This document shows positions 25,206-39,430 of a stretch of DNA of 64,000 nt, one piece after another. This DNA comes from Confluentibacter flavum. GTDB taxonomy: Bacteria; Bacteroidota; Bacteroidia; Flavobacteriales; Flavobacteriaceae. A model generated the notes under the pieces. It saw nothing but the letters and a program-made list of their open reading frames with translations, ran no database searches and was not told the DNA's origin. The stretch is from assembly GCF_002843175.1 (NCBI RefSeq), contig NZ_PJEO01000033.1, positions 29,756-93,755 of the forward strand, given 5' to 3'. Position numbers and translations under genes: made by a program. The first letter of the stretch is position 1. Each line of letters opens with the position of its first letter.

Positions 25206-27839
25206 ATGAACTCTTTAACAACTAAAAAAACGACAAAACGCCTATGGTTTTTATCCCTATGCGTTTTGGGAATGTGGCATTTAAATGCACAACAATTCCC
25301 TTTTCAAAACCCTGAATTAAGTTCAGAAGAACGAGCAAAAGATTTAATTTCCCGCTTAACCATTGAAGAAAAAGCGGCGTTGATGTGCGATCAGTCCGAT
25401 CCAATCCCACGATTGGGCATTAAAAAATTCAATTGGTGGAGTGAAGCGTTGCATGGCTATGCCAATAATGATAATGTGACCGTATTTCCTGAACCCATAG
25501 GCATGGCAGCGTCTTTTGACAACCAATTGGTTTATCAGGTTTTCGATGCGGTTTCTGATGAAGCTAGAGCTAAATACAACCAATGGATTAAAGACGGAAA
25601 TGAAAACAAACGATTTTTAAGCCTTTCTGTATGGACGCCAAACGTGAATATTTTTCGCGATCCGCGTTGGGGTCGGGGCCAAGAAACCTATGGAGAAGAC
25701 CCTTACCTCACATCACTCATGGGCGTTTCGGTTGTTAAAGGGTTACAAGGCCCAGAAAATTCCAAGTATCGAAAACTTTTAGCGTGTGCTAAACATTACG
25801 CGGTGCACTCCGGTCCGGAATGGAGCCGACATGAACTCAATCTTAATGATGTTAATCCACGTGAATTATACGAAACCTATTTACCCGCTTTTAAATCTTT
25901 GGTACAGGATGCCGATGTGCGTCAAGTGATGTGCGCATACCAACGATTAGATGATGAACCTTGTTGTGGGAACACCCGATTGCTTCAACGCATTCTGAGA
26001 GATGAGTGGGGATATAAATATTTGGTAGTGTCTGATTGTGGTGCTGTGACCGATTTTTTCACCACTCACAATGTGTCTTCTGATGCTACGCATGCAGCAT
26101 CAAAAGCTGTTCTTGCAGGAACTGATGTGGAATGCGTTTGGGAAAATTATCCTTTTAAAACATTACCAGAAGCCGTTGCAAAGGATTTAATAAAAGAAGC
26201 CGATGTTGATAAAAGTTTGGCTCGTGTTTTAATCGGCCGTTTTGATTTGGGAGAAATGGATGATGATGCCATTGTCCCATGGGCACAAATACCAGCATCT
26301 GTCTTAAATAGCAAAAAACACCAAGACTTAGCTCTTGAAATGGCTAGAAAATCCATGACGCTTCTTCAAAATAAAAATAATATACTTCCTTTAAACAAAT
26401 CCATAAACAAAATTGCCGTGATTGGTCCGAATGCCGATAATGAGCCTATGTTATGGGGAAATTATAATGGAACACCCAATCAAACCATTACTATTCTGAA
26501 TGGCATAAAATCAAAAGTATCTGAAAATAGCATTTTTTACGATAAAGCTTCCGATTTGGTTGAAGACAAAGTAACCACTTCATATTTTCCTCAAACCATG
26601 TTTGACGGTAAAAAAGGGTTTAAAGCGATTTATTGGAATACACCCGACAGAAGTGGTGATGTTATCGCAACTACACAAATCGTAAATCCTTTAAAATTAA
26701 CGACTGCTGGACAACACGAATTTGCTCCTAGTGTAAAACTTGAAGGCTTTTCTGCAAAGTATGAAACCGAATTTATTGCAGAGGAAAACGAAGAACTCGT
26801 GTTTAAAACAGGTGCCACGGGTGATTTCGAATTATTGGTTAATGGTACCTCAATAAGCAAATATACGAACTGGCGTACTATTCCAGCAAGGATTCCATTC
26901 GCAGTAGAAGCTGGGAAAACCTATAAAATTGAAATTCTTTTTGCACAGTCGAACAACTGGCAAGCCAATCTTGAATTTGATTTTGGAAAAGAATATGATA
27001 TTAATTTCAGTGGATTGATTCAAAAACTAGAAGGTATTGACACCGTCGTATTTGTTGGCGGTCTTTCAACCTTACTTGAAGGTGAAGAAATGCCTGTCTC
27101 CTACCCTGGTTTTAAAGGTGGAGACCGAACAAACATTGACCTTCCTGCTGTTCAAAGAAAATGTTTAAAAGCTTTGAAAGAGGCTGGGAAAAAAGTTGTT
27201 TTTGTTAACTGCTCTGGATCAGCGATTGCGTTAACACCAGAAACCGAAAGTTGCGATGCTATTCTTCAAGCATGGTATGGTGGTGAATCTGGTGGACAAG
27301 CCGTTGCCGATGTACTATTTGGAGATTATAATCCTGCTGGCAAATTACCTATAACGTTTTATAAAAATTCGGATGCTTTGGGCGATTTTGAAGATTACTC
27401 CATGAAAGGACGCACCTATCGTTATATGGATGATGCGTTGTTCCCTTTCGGATTTGGATTAAGCTATTCAAAATTTAATATTGGTGCTGCTAGCTTAAAT
27501 AAAACAAGTATAAAATCGGATGAATCTATTCAATTAACCATTCCTGTAACCAATTCCAGTAAACGTGATGGCACGGAAATCGTCCAAGTATATGTGCGTA
27601 AAGTAAATGATACCGATGGGCCATTAAAAACATTAAAAGGTTTCAAACGCGTGGATGTTAAAGCTGGTAAAGCAGAAAATGTAACTATTGATTTACCGCC
27701 GTCTTCATTCGAATTTTACGATTGGAACACTATGGGAATGAATGTAACACCAGGCGACTATGAAGTTTATTATGGGAATAGCTCAGATTCCAAAGATTTA
27801 AAAATGACCAAAATCAACATACAAAAAACGAGCATTTAA
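25206..27839 (+). CDS. GH3 beta-xylosidase/arabinosidase with PA14 domain
   Basis: An 877-aa secreted enzyme (signal peptide ending ..HLNAQ). The N-terminal TIM barrel carries the plant/fungal BXL-like signatures WWSEALHG, ACAKHYAVHSGPEWSRHE and nucleophile Asp277 in VVSDCGAVTDF. A PA14-like beta-barrel is inserted at about 465-595, within the (alpha/beta)6 domain, and a fibronectin-III-like domain closes the protein (GTEIVQVYVR). Barrel motifs place it with xylan 1,4-beta-xylosidases rather than beta-glucosidases. It should release xylose (or arabinose) from xylo-oligosaccharide ends. Confidence 0.92.
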   Translation: MNSLTTKKTTKRLWFLSLCVLGMWHLNAQQFPFQNPELSSEERAKDLISRLTIEEKAALMCDQSDPIPRLGIKKFNWWSEALHGYANNDNVTVFPEPIGMAASFDNQLVYQVFDAVSDEARAKYNQWIKDGNENKRFLSLSVWTPNVNIFRDPRWGRGQETYGEDPYLTSLMGVSVVKGLQGPENSKYRKLLACAKHYAVHSGPEWSRHELNLNDVNPRELYETYLPAFKSLVQDADVRQVMCAYQRLDDEPCCGNTRLLQRILRDEWGYKYLVVSDCGAVTDFFTTHNVSSDATHAASKAVLAGTDVECVWENYPFKTLPEAVAKDLIKEADVDKSLARVLIGRFDLGEMDDDAIVPWAQIPASVLNSKKHQDLALEMARKSMTLLQNKNNILPLNKSINKIAVIGPNADNEPMLWGNYNGTPNQTITILNGIKSKVSENSIFYDKASDLVEDKVTTSYFPQTMFDGKKGFKAIYWNTPDRSGDVIATTQIVNPLKLTTAGQHEFAPSVKLEGFSAKYETEFIAEENEELVFKTGATGDFELLVNGTSISKYTNWRTIPARIPFAVEAGKTYKIEILFAQSNNWQANLEFDFGKEYDINFSGLIQKLEGIDTVVFVGGLSTLLEGEEMPVSYPGFKGGDRTNIDLPAVQRKCLKALKEAGKKVVFVNCSGSAIALTPETESCDAILQAWYGGESGGQAVADVLFGDYNPAGKLPITFYKNSDALGDFEDYSMKGRTYRYMDDALFPFGFGLSYSKFNIGAASLNKTSIKSDESIQLTIPVTNSSKRDGTEIVQVYVRKVNDTDGPLKTLKGFKRVDVKAGKAENVTIDLPPSSFEFYDWNTMGMNVTPGDYEVYYGNSSDSKDLKMTKINIQKTSI

Positions 27840-27869
27840 CGGTTATTGCAACGTTATAAATAATTAAAC

Positions 27870-29714
27870 ATGTTTATAAAAATGGCTTCTATATTATTTG
27901 TTTTTATCCAGCTAAGTTCGTTTGCTCAGAACCCGTTGGCTAATCATAATATAGAAAAAGCAAAACCTTTTTCAAGCACCTCCGTAATACTAAGTCCTTC
28001 CTGGATAAAACATCGCGAAGATTTAAACACCAAATATTTAAAATCCCTCGACCCTGAAAGGTTATTGCATAATTTTAGGGTTAACGCAGGTTTGCCGTCT
28101 AGAGCAAAACCTCTGGAAGGTTGGGAATCTCCTTCTTTAGGTCTACGCGGACATTTCGTAGGACATTATCTTTCTGCTACTTCTAGTATTATAGAGCGAA
28201 CTAAAGAACCTCCATTGACCCAGAGGCTTAATTATATGATTGAAGAATTATATAAATGTCAACAATCTTTAGGCAATGGCTATCTAAGTGCTTTTCCGGA
28301 AAAGGATTTTGACACTTTAGAAACGACCTTTGGTGGTGTTTGGGCACCCTACTATACGTATAACAAAATTATGCAAGGCCTGTTGGATGCCTATACCAGA
28401 ACCAATAATCAAAAAGCCTACAATATGTTGTTAGATATGGCATCATACGTAGAAAAGCGCATGTCTAAATTAGATGAGACAACCATAGAAAAACTACTTT
28501 TTACTGCTGAGGCAAATCCTGGAAATGAAGCCGGTGCCATGAATGAAGTTTTATACAAACTTTATAAAATATCCCAAGACCCAAATCACTTAAAACTGGC
28601 TAAACTATTCGACCGTGATTGGTTTGTAACACCTTTGTCAAAAAATGAAGATATTTTATCTGGCCTGCACTCTAATACACATTTGGTATTGGTTAATGGC
28701 TTTGCACAAAGGTATTCCATCACTGGTGAAGAATTATACAAAAGTGCCACAAATAATTTCTGGGATATGCTTATAAACCATCATGCGTATGCTAATGGCT
28801 CGAGTAGTGGGCCACGACCAAATGTAACGACCAAAACCTCGCTAACAGCAGAACATTGGGGTGTCGCAGATCAATTAAGTAATACCATGACCAAGGAAAT
28901 AGCGGAGTCTTGTGTATCACACAATACCCAGAAACTGACTGCTACACTTTTTAGTTGGACAGCAAATCCTATCTACGCCGAGACTTATATGAATACCTTT
29001 TACAATTCCATAATGGCATTGCAAAGTGCTACTACAGGAGCTGTGGTTTATCATTTACCGTTAGGGTCTCCGCGTAAAAAAGCATTCTTAAAGGACGACG
29101 ATTTCCGTTGCTGTAATGGTTCTTCAATTGAAGCCTTCGCGCAGCTAAACTCTGGAATTTATTATCATGACGAATCCAATGTATGGGTTAATCTTTATGT
29201 CCCTTCTAAAGTAAATTGGGAAGAAAAAAAACTAAGCATAGAACAAAAAGGCAATTTTCCCACAGACCCTGAAGTTTCATTTATAGTAACTACTAAAAAG
29301 AAAGCTGTATTCAACTTAAACCTTTTTGTTCCTTCTTGGGGCAAAAAAGTGGATGTATATGTAAATAATGTAAAACAGGATATTGAAGTCAACCTTAATT
29401 CATACATAAGTATTAATAGGCAATGGAATAATAATGATACGGTAAAACTGGTATTCCATTATGCTTTTTATTTGAAAACTATGCCAGACGACAACAAAGT
29501 CGTAGCTATTTTTTACGGCCCCATGCTACTGGCTTTTCAAAATAACTCCGAAGTTATATTAAAAGGCGACCATAAAACCATATTAAGTCAGTTATCAAAA
29601 AACGAAAACAACACGTTTAACCTTACCAATGAAAATAATACTTATATACTAAATCCTTTATATGATATAGAGAACAAAATGTATGGGGTTTATGCCACAA
29701 TAAGAAACTATTAA
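27870..29714 (+). CDS. GH127/GH146-type beta-L-arabinofuranosidase, short form
   Basis: A 614-aa secreted protein with a short signal peptide (MFIKMASILFVFIQLSSFAQ). The catalytic domain has LRGHFVGHYLSA, Glu346/Cys348 in IAESCVSHNT, and adjacent Cys414-Cys415 in DDFRCCNGSS, so the Zn-Cys active site is complete. It differs markedly from the copy at 19255: ESCVSHNT in place of ETCNSYNM, no MW before the Cys pair, and no C-terminal extension (about 150 residues shorter). It probably acts on a different beta-L-arabinofuranosyl linkage or aglycone. It lies between the GH3 and the first esterase. Confidence 0.85.
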   Translation: MFIKMASILFVFIQLSSFAQNPLANHNIEKAKPFSSTSVILSPSWIKHREDLNTKYLKSLDPERLLHNFRVNAGLPSRAKPLEGWESPSLGLRGHFVGHYLSATSSIIERTKEPPLTQRLNYMIEELYKCQQSLGNGYLSAFPEKDFDTLETTFGGVWAPYYTYNKIMQGLLDAYTRTNNQKAYNMLLDMASYVEKRMSKLDETTIEKLLFTAEANPGNEAGAMNEVLYKLYKISQDPNHLKLAKLFDRDWFVTPLSKNEDILSGLHSNTHLVLVNGFAQRYSITGEELYKSATNNFWDMLINHHAYANGSSSGPRPNVTTKTSLTAEHWGVADQLSNTMTKEIAESCVSHNTQKLTATLFSWTANPIYAETYMNTFYNSIMALQSATTGAVVYHLPLGSPRKKAFLKDDDFRCCNGSSIEAFAQLNSGIYYHDESNVWVNLYVPSKVNWEEKKLSIEQKGNFPTDPEVSFIVTTKKKAVFNLNLFVPSWGKKVDVYVNNVKQDIEVNLNSYISINRQWNNNDTVKLVFHYAFYLKTMPDDNKVVAIFYGPMLLAFQNNSEVILKGDHKTILSQLSKNENNTFNLTNENNTYILNPLYDIENKMYGVYATIRNY

Positions 29715-29733
29715 ATAGAATCAACAATTCTAA

Positions 29734-30921
<1,188 letters not shown>

Positions 30922-30969
30922 TTGAAATATAATATACTAACAATTTTTAAATTAATAAATCCAATCCTA

Positions 30970-32889
30970 ATGAAACAAAGACTCATCATTTTTATATTTT
31001 TTTTAATATCAATTACCAATTTTGCTCAAAATGTAAGTGTGGTATCACCTAATAACAAATGGAAAGTTGAATTGAAAAATGAGCAATCTGCTTCTACTGG
31101 GACATGGTATCTAAAAATTAATTCCTTAAAAGAAAATACTAACTATGACATGATTCCTAAAATAGATTTGGGATTATTGCGTAGTGACCAAGATTTCTCC
31201 AATGAATTGAAGTTTATTAAAGCTGACAAACCTAAATTAATAAATGAACAATACACCTCTTTACACGGTAAAAGCTCGCAACGTAGCAATTCTGGCAATG
31301 AAGTAGTTTTATATTTCGAAAACCCATCAAAAGCTAAGTTAAATGTCATCGTGAGGGCTTATAATGATGGTGTAACTTTTAGGTATGAATTTCCAGAAAA
31401 AAAAGGGACATTTACCATCAAGGATGAACTGACCGCTTACAAAATTCCTGATAGTACAAGTAGATGGTTGGAAAAATTTGACCTTTCCAATGAAGGATTA
31501 TACACTAATATGAAGGACGCCAGTGTTCAACAAGATTGGTGTTACCCAGCTCTTTTTAATGTTAAAGACGATACTACTTGGTATCTCATCCATGAAGCAG
31601 ACCTAAATAGAAGTTATGCAGCAACAAAACTTACCAATACAATTACTGAATCAGAATATAAAGTAACGCTTCCTGGCCAAGATGAAGGGGTTGGTGAGCC
31701 TTTGCCAATCATCAATCTTCCGTGGAAATCCCCATGGCGTGTTATTATTATGGGAAGTCTTGCCGAAGTTGTAGAATCCACATTAGTGGATGATGTTTCT
31801 GCGCCTTCAGTTTTAACAGATACCGATTGGATTCAACCTGGTGTTGCATCATGGAATTATTGGTCAAATAATCACGGAACTAAGGATTATAAAGTAGTCA
31901 CTGAATTTGCTGATTTAGCGGCTGAAATGGGTTGGTCTTATACCCTTCTTGACTGGGAATGGGACCAAATGGAAAATGGCGGCAATTTAGAAGATGCTCT
32001 AAAATACATCCATTCAATAGGTGTAAAACCATTAATGTGGTACAATTCAGGCATGTTTAAGTGGATTACCTCTACTCCTGTTGACCGCATGAAAACCCAT
32101 GAAAATCGAATTGAAGAATTTGCAAAGTTGAATAAATTAGGGGTTTATGGTATTAAAGTTGATTTTTTCTTGAGTGAAAAACAAGATATGATAAAATATT
32201 ACCTTGATATACTTGATGATGCAGCTAAATTTAAAATAATGGTATACTTCCATGGTTGCTTAGTTCCAAGGGGTTGGCAACGCACCTATCCCCATTTAAT
32301 GACCTATGAAGCCGCTAGAGGTGCTGAATGGTACAATAACGGTCCAGAATTAACTATCACTGCCCCAGAACACAATAATGTTTTACCTTTTGCAAGAAAT
32401 ATTGTTGGGTCAATGGATTACACACCAGTAACCTTTACAAATTCGCAATACGCACATATTACCTCTTACGGTCATGAATTGGCATTAAGTGTGGTGTTCG
32501 AATCGGCCATGCAGCACATGGCAGATCGTCCAGAAGGTTATCAAAATTTACCCGATGCACCTAAAACGTTTCTTAAACATGTGCCAAGTACTTGGGATGA
32601 GACAAAATTATTGGATGGCTATCCCGGAAAATTCACGGTTATGGCCCGTAGAAAGGGTTTAGACTGGTACATTGGTGGCATCAATTCTGATGGAAGAAGG
32701 GAAAAAGTTCAAAATTTAAAGTTTGATTTTTTATCAGAAGGACAGTCATATAAACTAACATTAATTGCAGATGGCGAATATGACACATTGTTTTCAACAA
32801 AATATATGGTTGTAGATAAATCCAGCTCGATTGATGTAACAATGCTTCGTCGTGGTGGTTTTGCTGCATATATTAGTCCAATTAAATAA
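30970..32889 (+). CDS. GH97 retaining alpha-galactosidase-like enzyme, copy 1
   Basis: A 639-aa secreted enzyme. The frame is open from a TTG at 30922, but ATG 30970 begins a clean signal peptide (..SITNFAQ). It has an N-terminal beta-supersandwich, a TIM barrel and a small C-terminal beta domain. YGIKVDFF holds Asp398, the position used as nucleophile by retaining GH97 alpha-galactosidases; inverting SusB-type alpha-glucosidases have no Asp there. Glu447 in MTYEAARGAEW is the likely acid/base. ETKLLDGYPGKFTVMARRKG near the end is family-typical. It probably removes alpha-galactosyl (or related) caps. It is followed in tandem by a divergent paralogue. Confidence 0.88.
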   Translation: MKQRLIIFIFFLISITNFAQNVSVVSPNNKWKVELKNEQSASTGTWYLKINSLKENTNYDMIPKIDLGLLRSDQDFSNELKFIKADKPKLINEQYTSLHGKSSQRSNSGNEVVLYFENPSKAKLNVIVRAYNDGVTFRYEFPEKKGTFTIKDELTAYKIPDSTSRWLEKFDLSNEGLYTNMKDASVQQDWCYPALFNVKDDTTWYLIHEADLNRSYAATKLTNTITESEYKVTLPGQDEGVGEPLPIINLPWKSPWRVIIMGSLAEVVESTLVDDVSAPSVLTDTDWIQPGVASWNYWSNNHGTKDYKVVTEFADLAAEMGWSYTLLDWEWDQMENGGNLEDALKYIHSIGVKPLMWYNSGMFKWITSTPVDRMKTHENRIEEFAKLNKLGVYGIKVDFFLSEKQDMIKYYLDILDDAAKFKIMVYFHGCLVPRGWQRTYPHLMTYEAARGAEWYNNGPELTITAPEHNNVLPFARNIVGSMDYTPVTFTNSQYAHITSYGHELALSVVFESAMQHMADRPEGYQNLPDAPKTFLKHVPSTWDETKLLDGYPGKFTVMARRKGLDWYIGGINSDGRREKVQNLKFDFLSEGQSYKLTLIADGEYDTLFSTKYMVVDKSSSIDVTMLRRGGFAAYISPIK

Positions 32890-32943
32890 AACAAACTAAA
32901 TCACTTATAAATTGATACCTAAATGAAATTTAAAATCCAAAAA

Positions 32944-34878
32944 ATGAAAAAATTAATCGTTTTATGCTGCCTATTAATATCGTCGGCTGTAATTTCGCAA
33001 AACGCAGAAGTAGTAAGTCCAGATGGCAAACTAAAATTAAACGTTTCTGTTGAAAATGGTAAGACTACATATTCAGTAACGTATAATAATAAAGTGATGC
33101 TTGAAAATTCACCTTTAGGTTTAATAACCAATGAAGGTAATTTTACTGAAAATATGACTTTTGTGGAATCAACCTCAGATAAGGTAAACAAAAGCTATAA
33201 TCAGGAAAAAATCAAGCAATCCTCAATAATTTACGAGGCAAATACTTTAAAATTTACGATAGAGAATGCGGATAAAAAACAACTATCAATCGTTTTCCAA
33301 TTAAGTAATAACGACATAGCTTTTAGATATGAAATCCCAATTTGGGGTGAAACCATGTCTTGTGTTGTGGAAAAAGAAATTACAGGTTATAAGTTTCCAA
33401 GCAGTACAACAACATTTCTTTCATCTATGATGTCCCCTATGAGCGGTTTTGCACGAACCACCCCAAGTTATGAAAGCAGTTATACTTCAGATGTTGCCAT
33501 GGAAACGAATACAGATAAAAATGGTTATGTATTTCCTGGACTATTTCGTATAGGAAACAATGGCTGGGTTTTATTATCTGAAACAGGCGTATCTAGTCTT
33601 TATAATGCTTCGCACTTAAGCAGCTATACCAATGGAATGTATAGTGTCGAGTATCCTGATGTAAAAACCAATAATGGTTTTGGCAGTGTAGGTGCTCAAG
33701 TTGGACTTCCAGGAATGACCCCATGGCGCACCATTACGGTTGGTGAAACTTTAAAACCTATTGTAGAAACAACAATTTCTTATGATGTAGTTGACCCCCT
33801 TTATGAAGCTTCTCAAGACTATAAATATGGTCGTGGTTCTTGGAGTTGGATTGTTTGGCAAGACGCTAGTATGAACTATGAAGATCAGGTTAAATATATT
33901 GATTTGGCTGCTGCCATGAATTTTGAATATATTTTAATTGATGCTTGGTGGGATAAAAATATTGGTTATGATAGAATGAAGGAGCTTATTCAATATGCAA
34001 AATCTAAAGGTGTTGATGTGTTTCTTTGGTACAATTCCAATGGTATCGTGAATGATGCCTTCCAGACGCCAAAAGATAAAATGAACACGTCTATTGTTAG
34101 AAAAAATGAAATGAAATGGCTTAAAGAAGCTGGTGTAAAAGGCTTGAAAGTGGACTTTTTTGGTGGCGATAAACAAGAGACTATGCGTTTGTACGAAGAC
34201 ATTCTTTCAGATGCTAATGATTATGGCTTAATGATAATTTTCCATGGTGCCACCCTTCCTCGTGGTTGGGAGCGCATGTACCCTAATTTTGTTGGAAGTG
34301 AAGCGGTTATAGCGTCTGAAATGCTTATCTTTACTCAAGATGCTCGCAACAAAGAATCTTATTATGCATCACTGCATCCTTTTATTCGTAATTCTGTTGC
34401 AAGCATGGAATTTGGTGGTGTTTTATTAAACAAATTCCTAAACAAGGGTAACACTAGAGGGCAAGAACGTTTAACAACCAATATGTTTCAGTTGGCTACC
34501 AGTGTACTTTTTCAAAACCCATTACAAATGTTTGCTTTAACACCAAACAACCTTGAAGATACACCAGCATATCAACTGGATTTTTTAAGAACTGTACCAA
34601 CCACTTGGGATGAAACTGTTTTTATTGATGGATATCCTGGCAAGCATGTTGTATTGGCACGTCGCCATGGGGATAAGTGGTATATAGCAGGTGTTAATGC
34701 TAATAAAGAAACGCTTAAAATCAAAGTAAAACTTCCTATGATTAGTGCAGGTGATGAATTAAATATATATGCAGACGGAGAGCAATCTAAAAATGGGGTT
34801 ATAACTTCAAAACTTAAAAAGAATCAGGAAATTGAATTAACGATTCCTACTAATGGAGGTGTTTTAATTGTTAATTAA
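32944..34878 (+). CDS. GH97 retaining enzyme, copy 2 (divergent)
   Basis: A 644-aa secreted enzyme. ATG 32944 is preferred over 32923 because it starts the signal peptide directly (MKKLIVLCCLL..ISQ). The nucleophile position is Asp404 in GLKVDFFGGD, as in retaining GH97 members. After this, the acid/base segment reads VGSEAVIASEM and the following region is quite unlike copy 1 (ARNKESYYASLHPFIRN). The sugar-binding end of the site therefore probably differs, for example for another alpha-hexoside or pentoside. It shares domain layout and the DETVFIDGYPGKHVVLARRHG end with copy 1. An ancient duplication is likely. Confidence 0.85.
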   Translation: MKKLIVLCCLLISSAVISQNAEVVSPDGKLKLNVSVENGKTTYSVTYNNKVMLENSPLGLITNEGNFTENMTFVESTSDKVNKSYNQEKIKQSSIIYEANTLKFTIENADKKQLSIVFQLSNNDIAFRYEIPIWGETMSCVVEKEITGYKFPSSTTTFLSSMMSPMSGFARTTPSYESSYTSDVAMETNTDKNGYVFPGLFRIGNNGWVLLSETGVSSLYNASHLSSYTNGMYSVEYPDVKTNNGFGSVGAQVGLPGMTPWRTITVGETLKPIVETTISYDVVDPLYEASQDYKYGRGSWSWIVWQDASMNYEDQVKYIDLAAAMNFEYILIDAWWDKNIGYDRMKELIQYAKSKGVDVFLWYNSNGIVNDAFQTPKDKMNTSIVRKNEMKWLKEAGVKGLKVDFFGGDKQETMRLYEDILSDANDYGLMIIFHGATLPRGWERMYPNFVGSEAVIASEMLIFTQDARNKESYYASLHPFIRNSVASMEFGGVLLNKFLNKGNTRGQERLTTNMFQLATSVLFQNPLQMFALTPNNLEDTPAYQLDFLRTVPTTWDETVFIDGYPGKHVVLARRHGDKWYIAGVNANKETLKIKVKLPMISAGDELNIYADGEQSKNGVITSKLKKNQEIELTIPTNGGVLIVN

Positions 34879-34889
34879 AACTAATTATT

Positions 34890-36239
34890 ATGAAATATTC
34901 ACATCAAATTCCAATTAAAATAGCATTGATTGTTTTTTCAGTCAGCTATTCATTTTCCCAAAACCCATTGATTAGGGATCAATTTTCCGCAGATCCATCT
35001 GCTAGGGTTTTTGGTGACAAAGTCTACGTATTTCCTTCACATGACATTTTAGCAACCGAAGGGAAAGGGCGTAAGGATTGGTTTTGTATGGAAGATTACC
35101 ATGTGTTTTCTTCTGAAAACCTAACAGATTGGACAGACCACGGTACCATCGTGGAACAAAATAAGGTGGCTTGGGTAAAACCAGATAGTTATAGTATGTG
35201 GGCTCCAGATTGTATTGAAAAAGACGGAAAATATTATTTCTATTTCCCATCAACAATTAAAGACTCATTGACAAATGTTAGGGGCTTTACAATTGGTGTC
35301 GCTATTGCCGATAAACCTGAAGGCCCTTATATTACCCAACCTCTGCCTATTGAAAATGTAAGAGGCATCGACCCGAATGTTTTTATTGATAAAGATGGAC
35401 AGGTCTATATGTATTGGTCTCAAGGAAATTTATATGGAGCAAAACTCAAAGATAATATGCTTGAATTGGATTCTGAAGTAAAAACGCTTGGAGATTTACC
35501 AACAAAAGGATTGAAAGAAGGCCCATATCTTTTTGAAAGGAATGGTATTTACTATTTAACCTATCCGCATGTTGAAAATAAAACGGAGCGATTGGAATAC
35601 GCTATTTCAGATAACCCATTAGGTCCTTTTAAAGTCACAGGGGTTATTATGGATGAATCTCCAACGGGCTGTTGGACCAATCATCAATCCATTATTGAAT
35701 TTAAAGACCAATGGTACTTGTTTTATCATCACAACGATTATTCTCCCAATTTTGATAAAGCACGATCCATAAGAGCAGATTACTTAAACTTTAATGCTGA
35801 TGGCACTATTCAAAAGGTAATTCCTACCTTGAGAGGCGTTGGCATTACAAAAGCTACGGAAAAAATTGAAATAGACAGATATAGCGCTATTAGTGAACAA
35901 GGCGTTTCCATTACTTTTATAGATACCTTAGATACGTTTAAAGGCTGGAAAACGGTGTTCAATCAACCAAATGCTTGGATCCAATATGATAATGTAGATT
36001 TTGGTAAAAAACCTTTAAAATCTGTTATTGTAAAAGGAAAATCTGAAACAGGTGGCACAGTAGAGATTAGAATTAATTCTGCAAGTGGTCCTGTGATTGC
36101 TGAAGTAAAAATTCCAAAAAGTAGCGATTGGGCAGAAATAAAAGTGCCATTAAAAAAATTCGAATCTAATAATCAAAATCTGTTTGCCATATCAAAAACC
36201 AATACTACTGTTGAAACTGATTGGATAAAGTTTGAATAA
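34890..36239 (+). CDS. GH43 + CBM6-like arabinofuranosidase/xylosidase
   Basis: A 449-aa secreted enzyme (signal peptide ..SYSFSQ). A five-bladed propeller (about 25-320) carries the base in RDQFSADPSARVFG, Asp in RGIDPNVFIDKDGQ, and the acid in GLKEGPYLFERNG. The C-terminal 115 residues are a CBM6-like beta-sandwich (NAWIQYDNVDFGKKPLKSV ... VETDWIKFE). This architecture occurs in arabinoxylan arabinofuranohydrolases and xylosidases. It is tightly packed between GH97 (11 bp) and GH2 (10 bp). Confidence 0.87.
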   Translation: MKYSHQIPIKIALIVFSVSYSFSQNPLIRDQFSADPSARVFGDKVYVFPSHDILATEGKGRKDWFCMEDYHVFSSENLTDWTDHGTIVEQNKVAWVKPDSYSMWAPDCIEKDGKYYFYFPSTIKDSLTNVRGFTIGVAIADKPEGPYITQPLPIENVRGIDPNVFIDKDGQVYMYWSQGNLYGAKLKDNMLELDSEVKTLGDLPTKGLKEGPYLFERNGIYYLTYPHVENKTERLEYAISDNPLGPFKVTGVIMDESPTGCWTNHQSIIEFKDQWYLFYHHNDYSPNFDKARSIRADYLNFNADGTIQKVIPTLRGVGITKATEKIEIDRYSAISEQGVSITFIDTLDTFKGWKTVFNQPNAWIQYDNVDFGKKPLKSVIVKGKSETGGTVEIRINSASGPVIAEVKIPKSSDWAEIKVPLKKFESNNQNLFAISKTNTTVETDWIKFE

Positions 36240-36249
36240 AATCAACTAA

Positions 36250-39390
<3,141 letters not shown>

Positions 39391-39430
39391 TTATTAAATA
39401 AATACAATTAAATAACAAATATATTAAACA

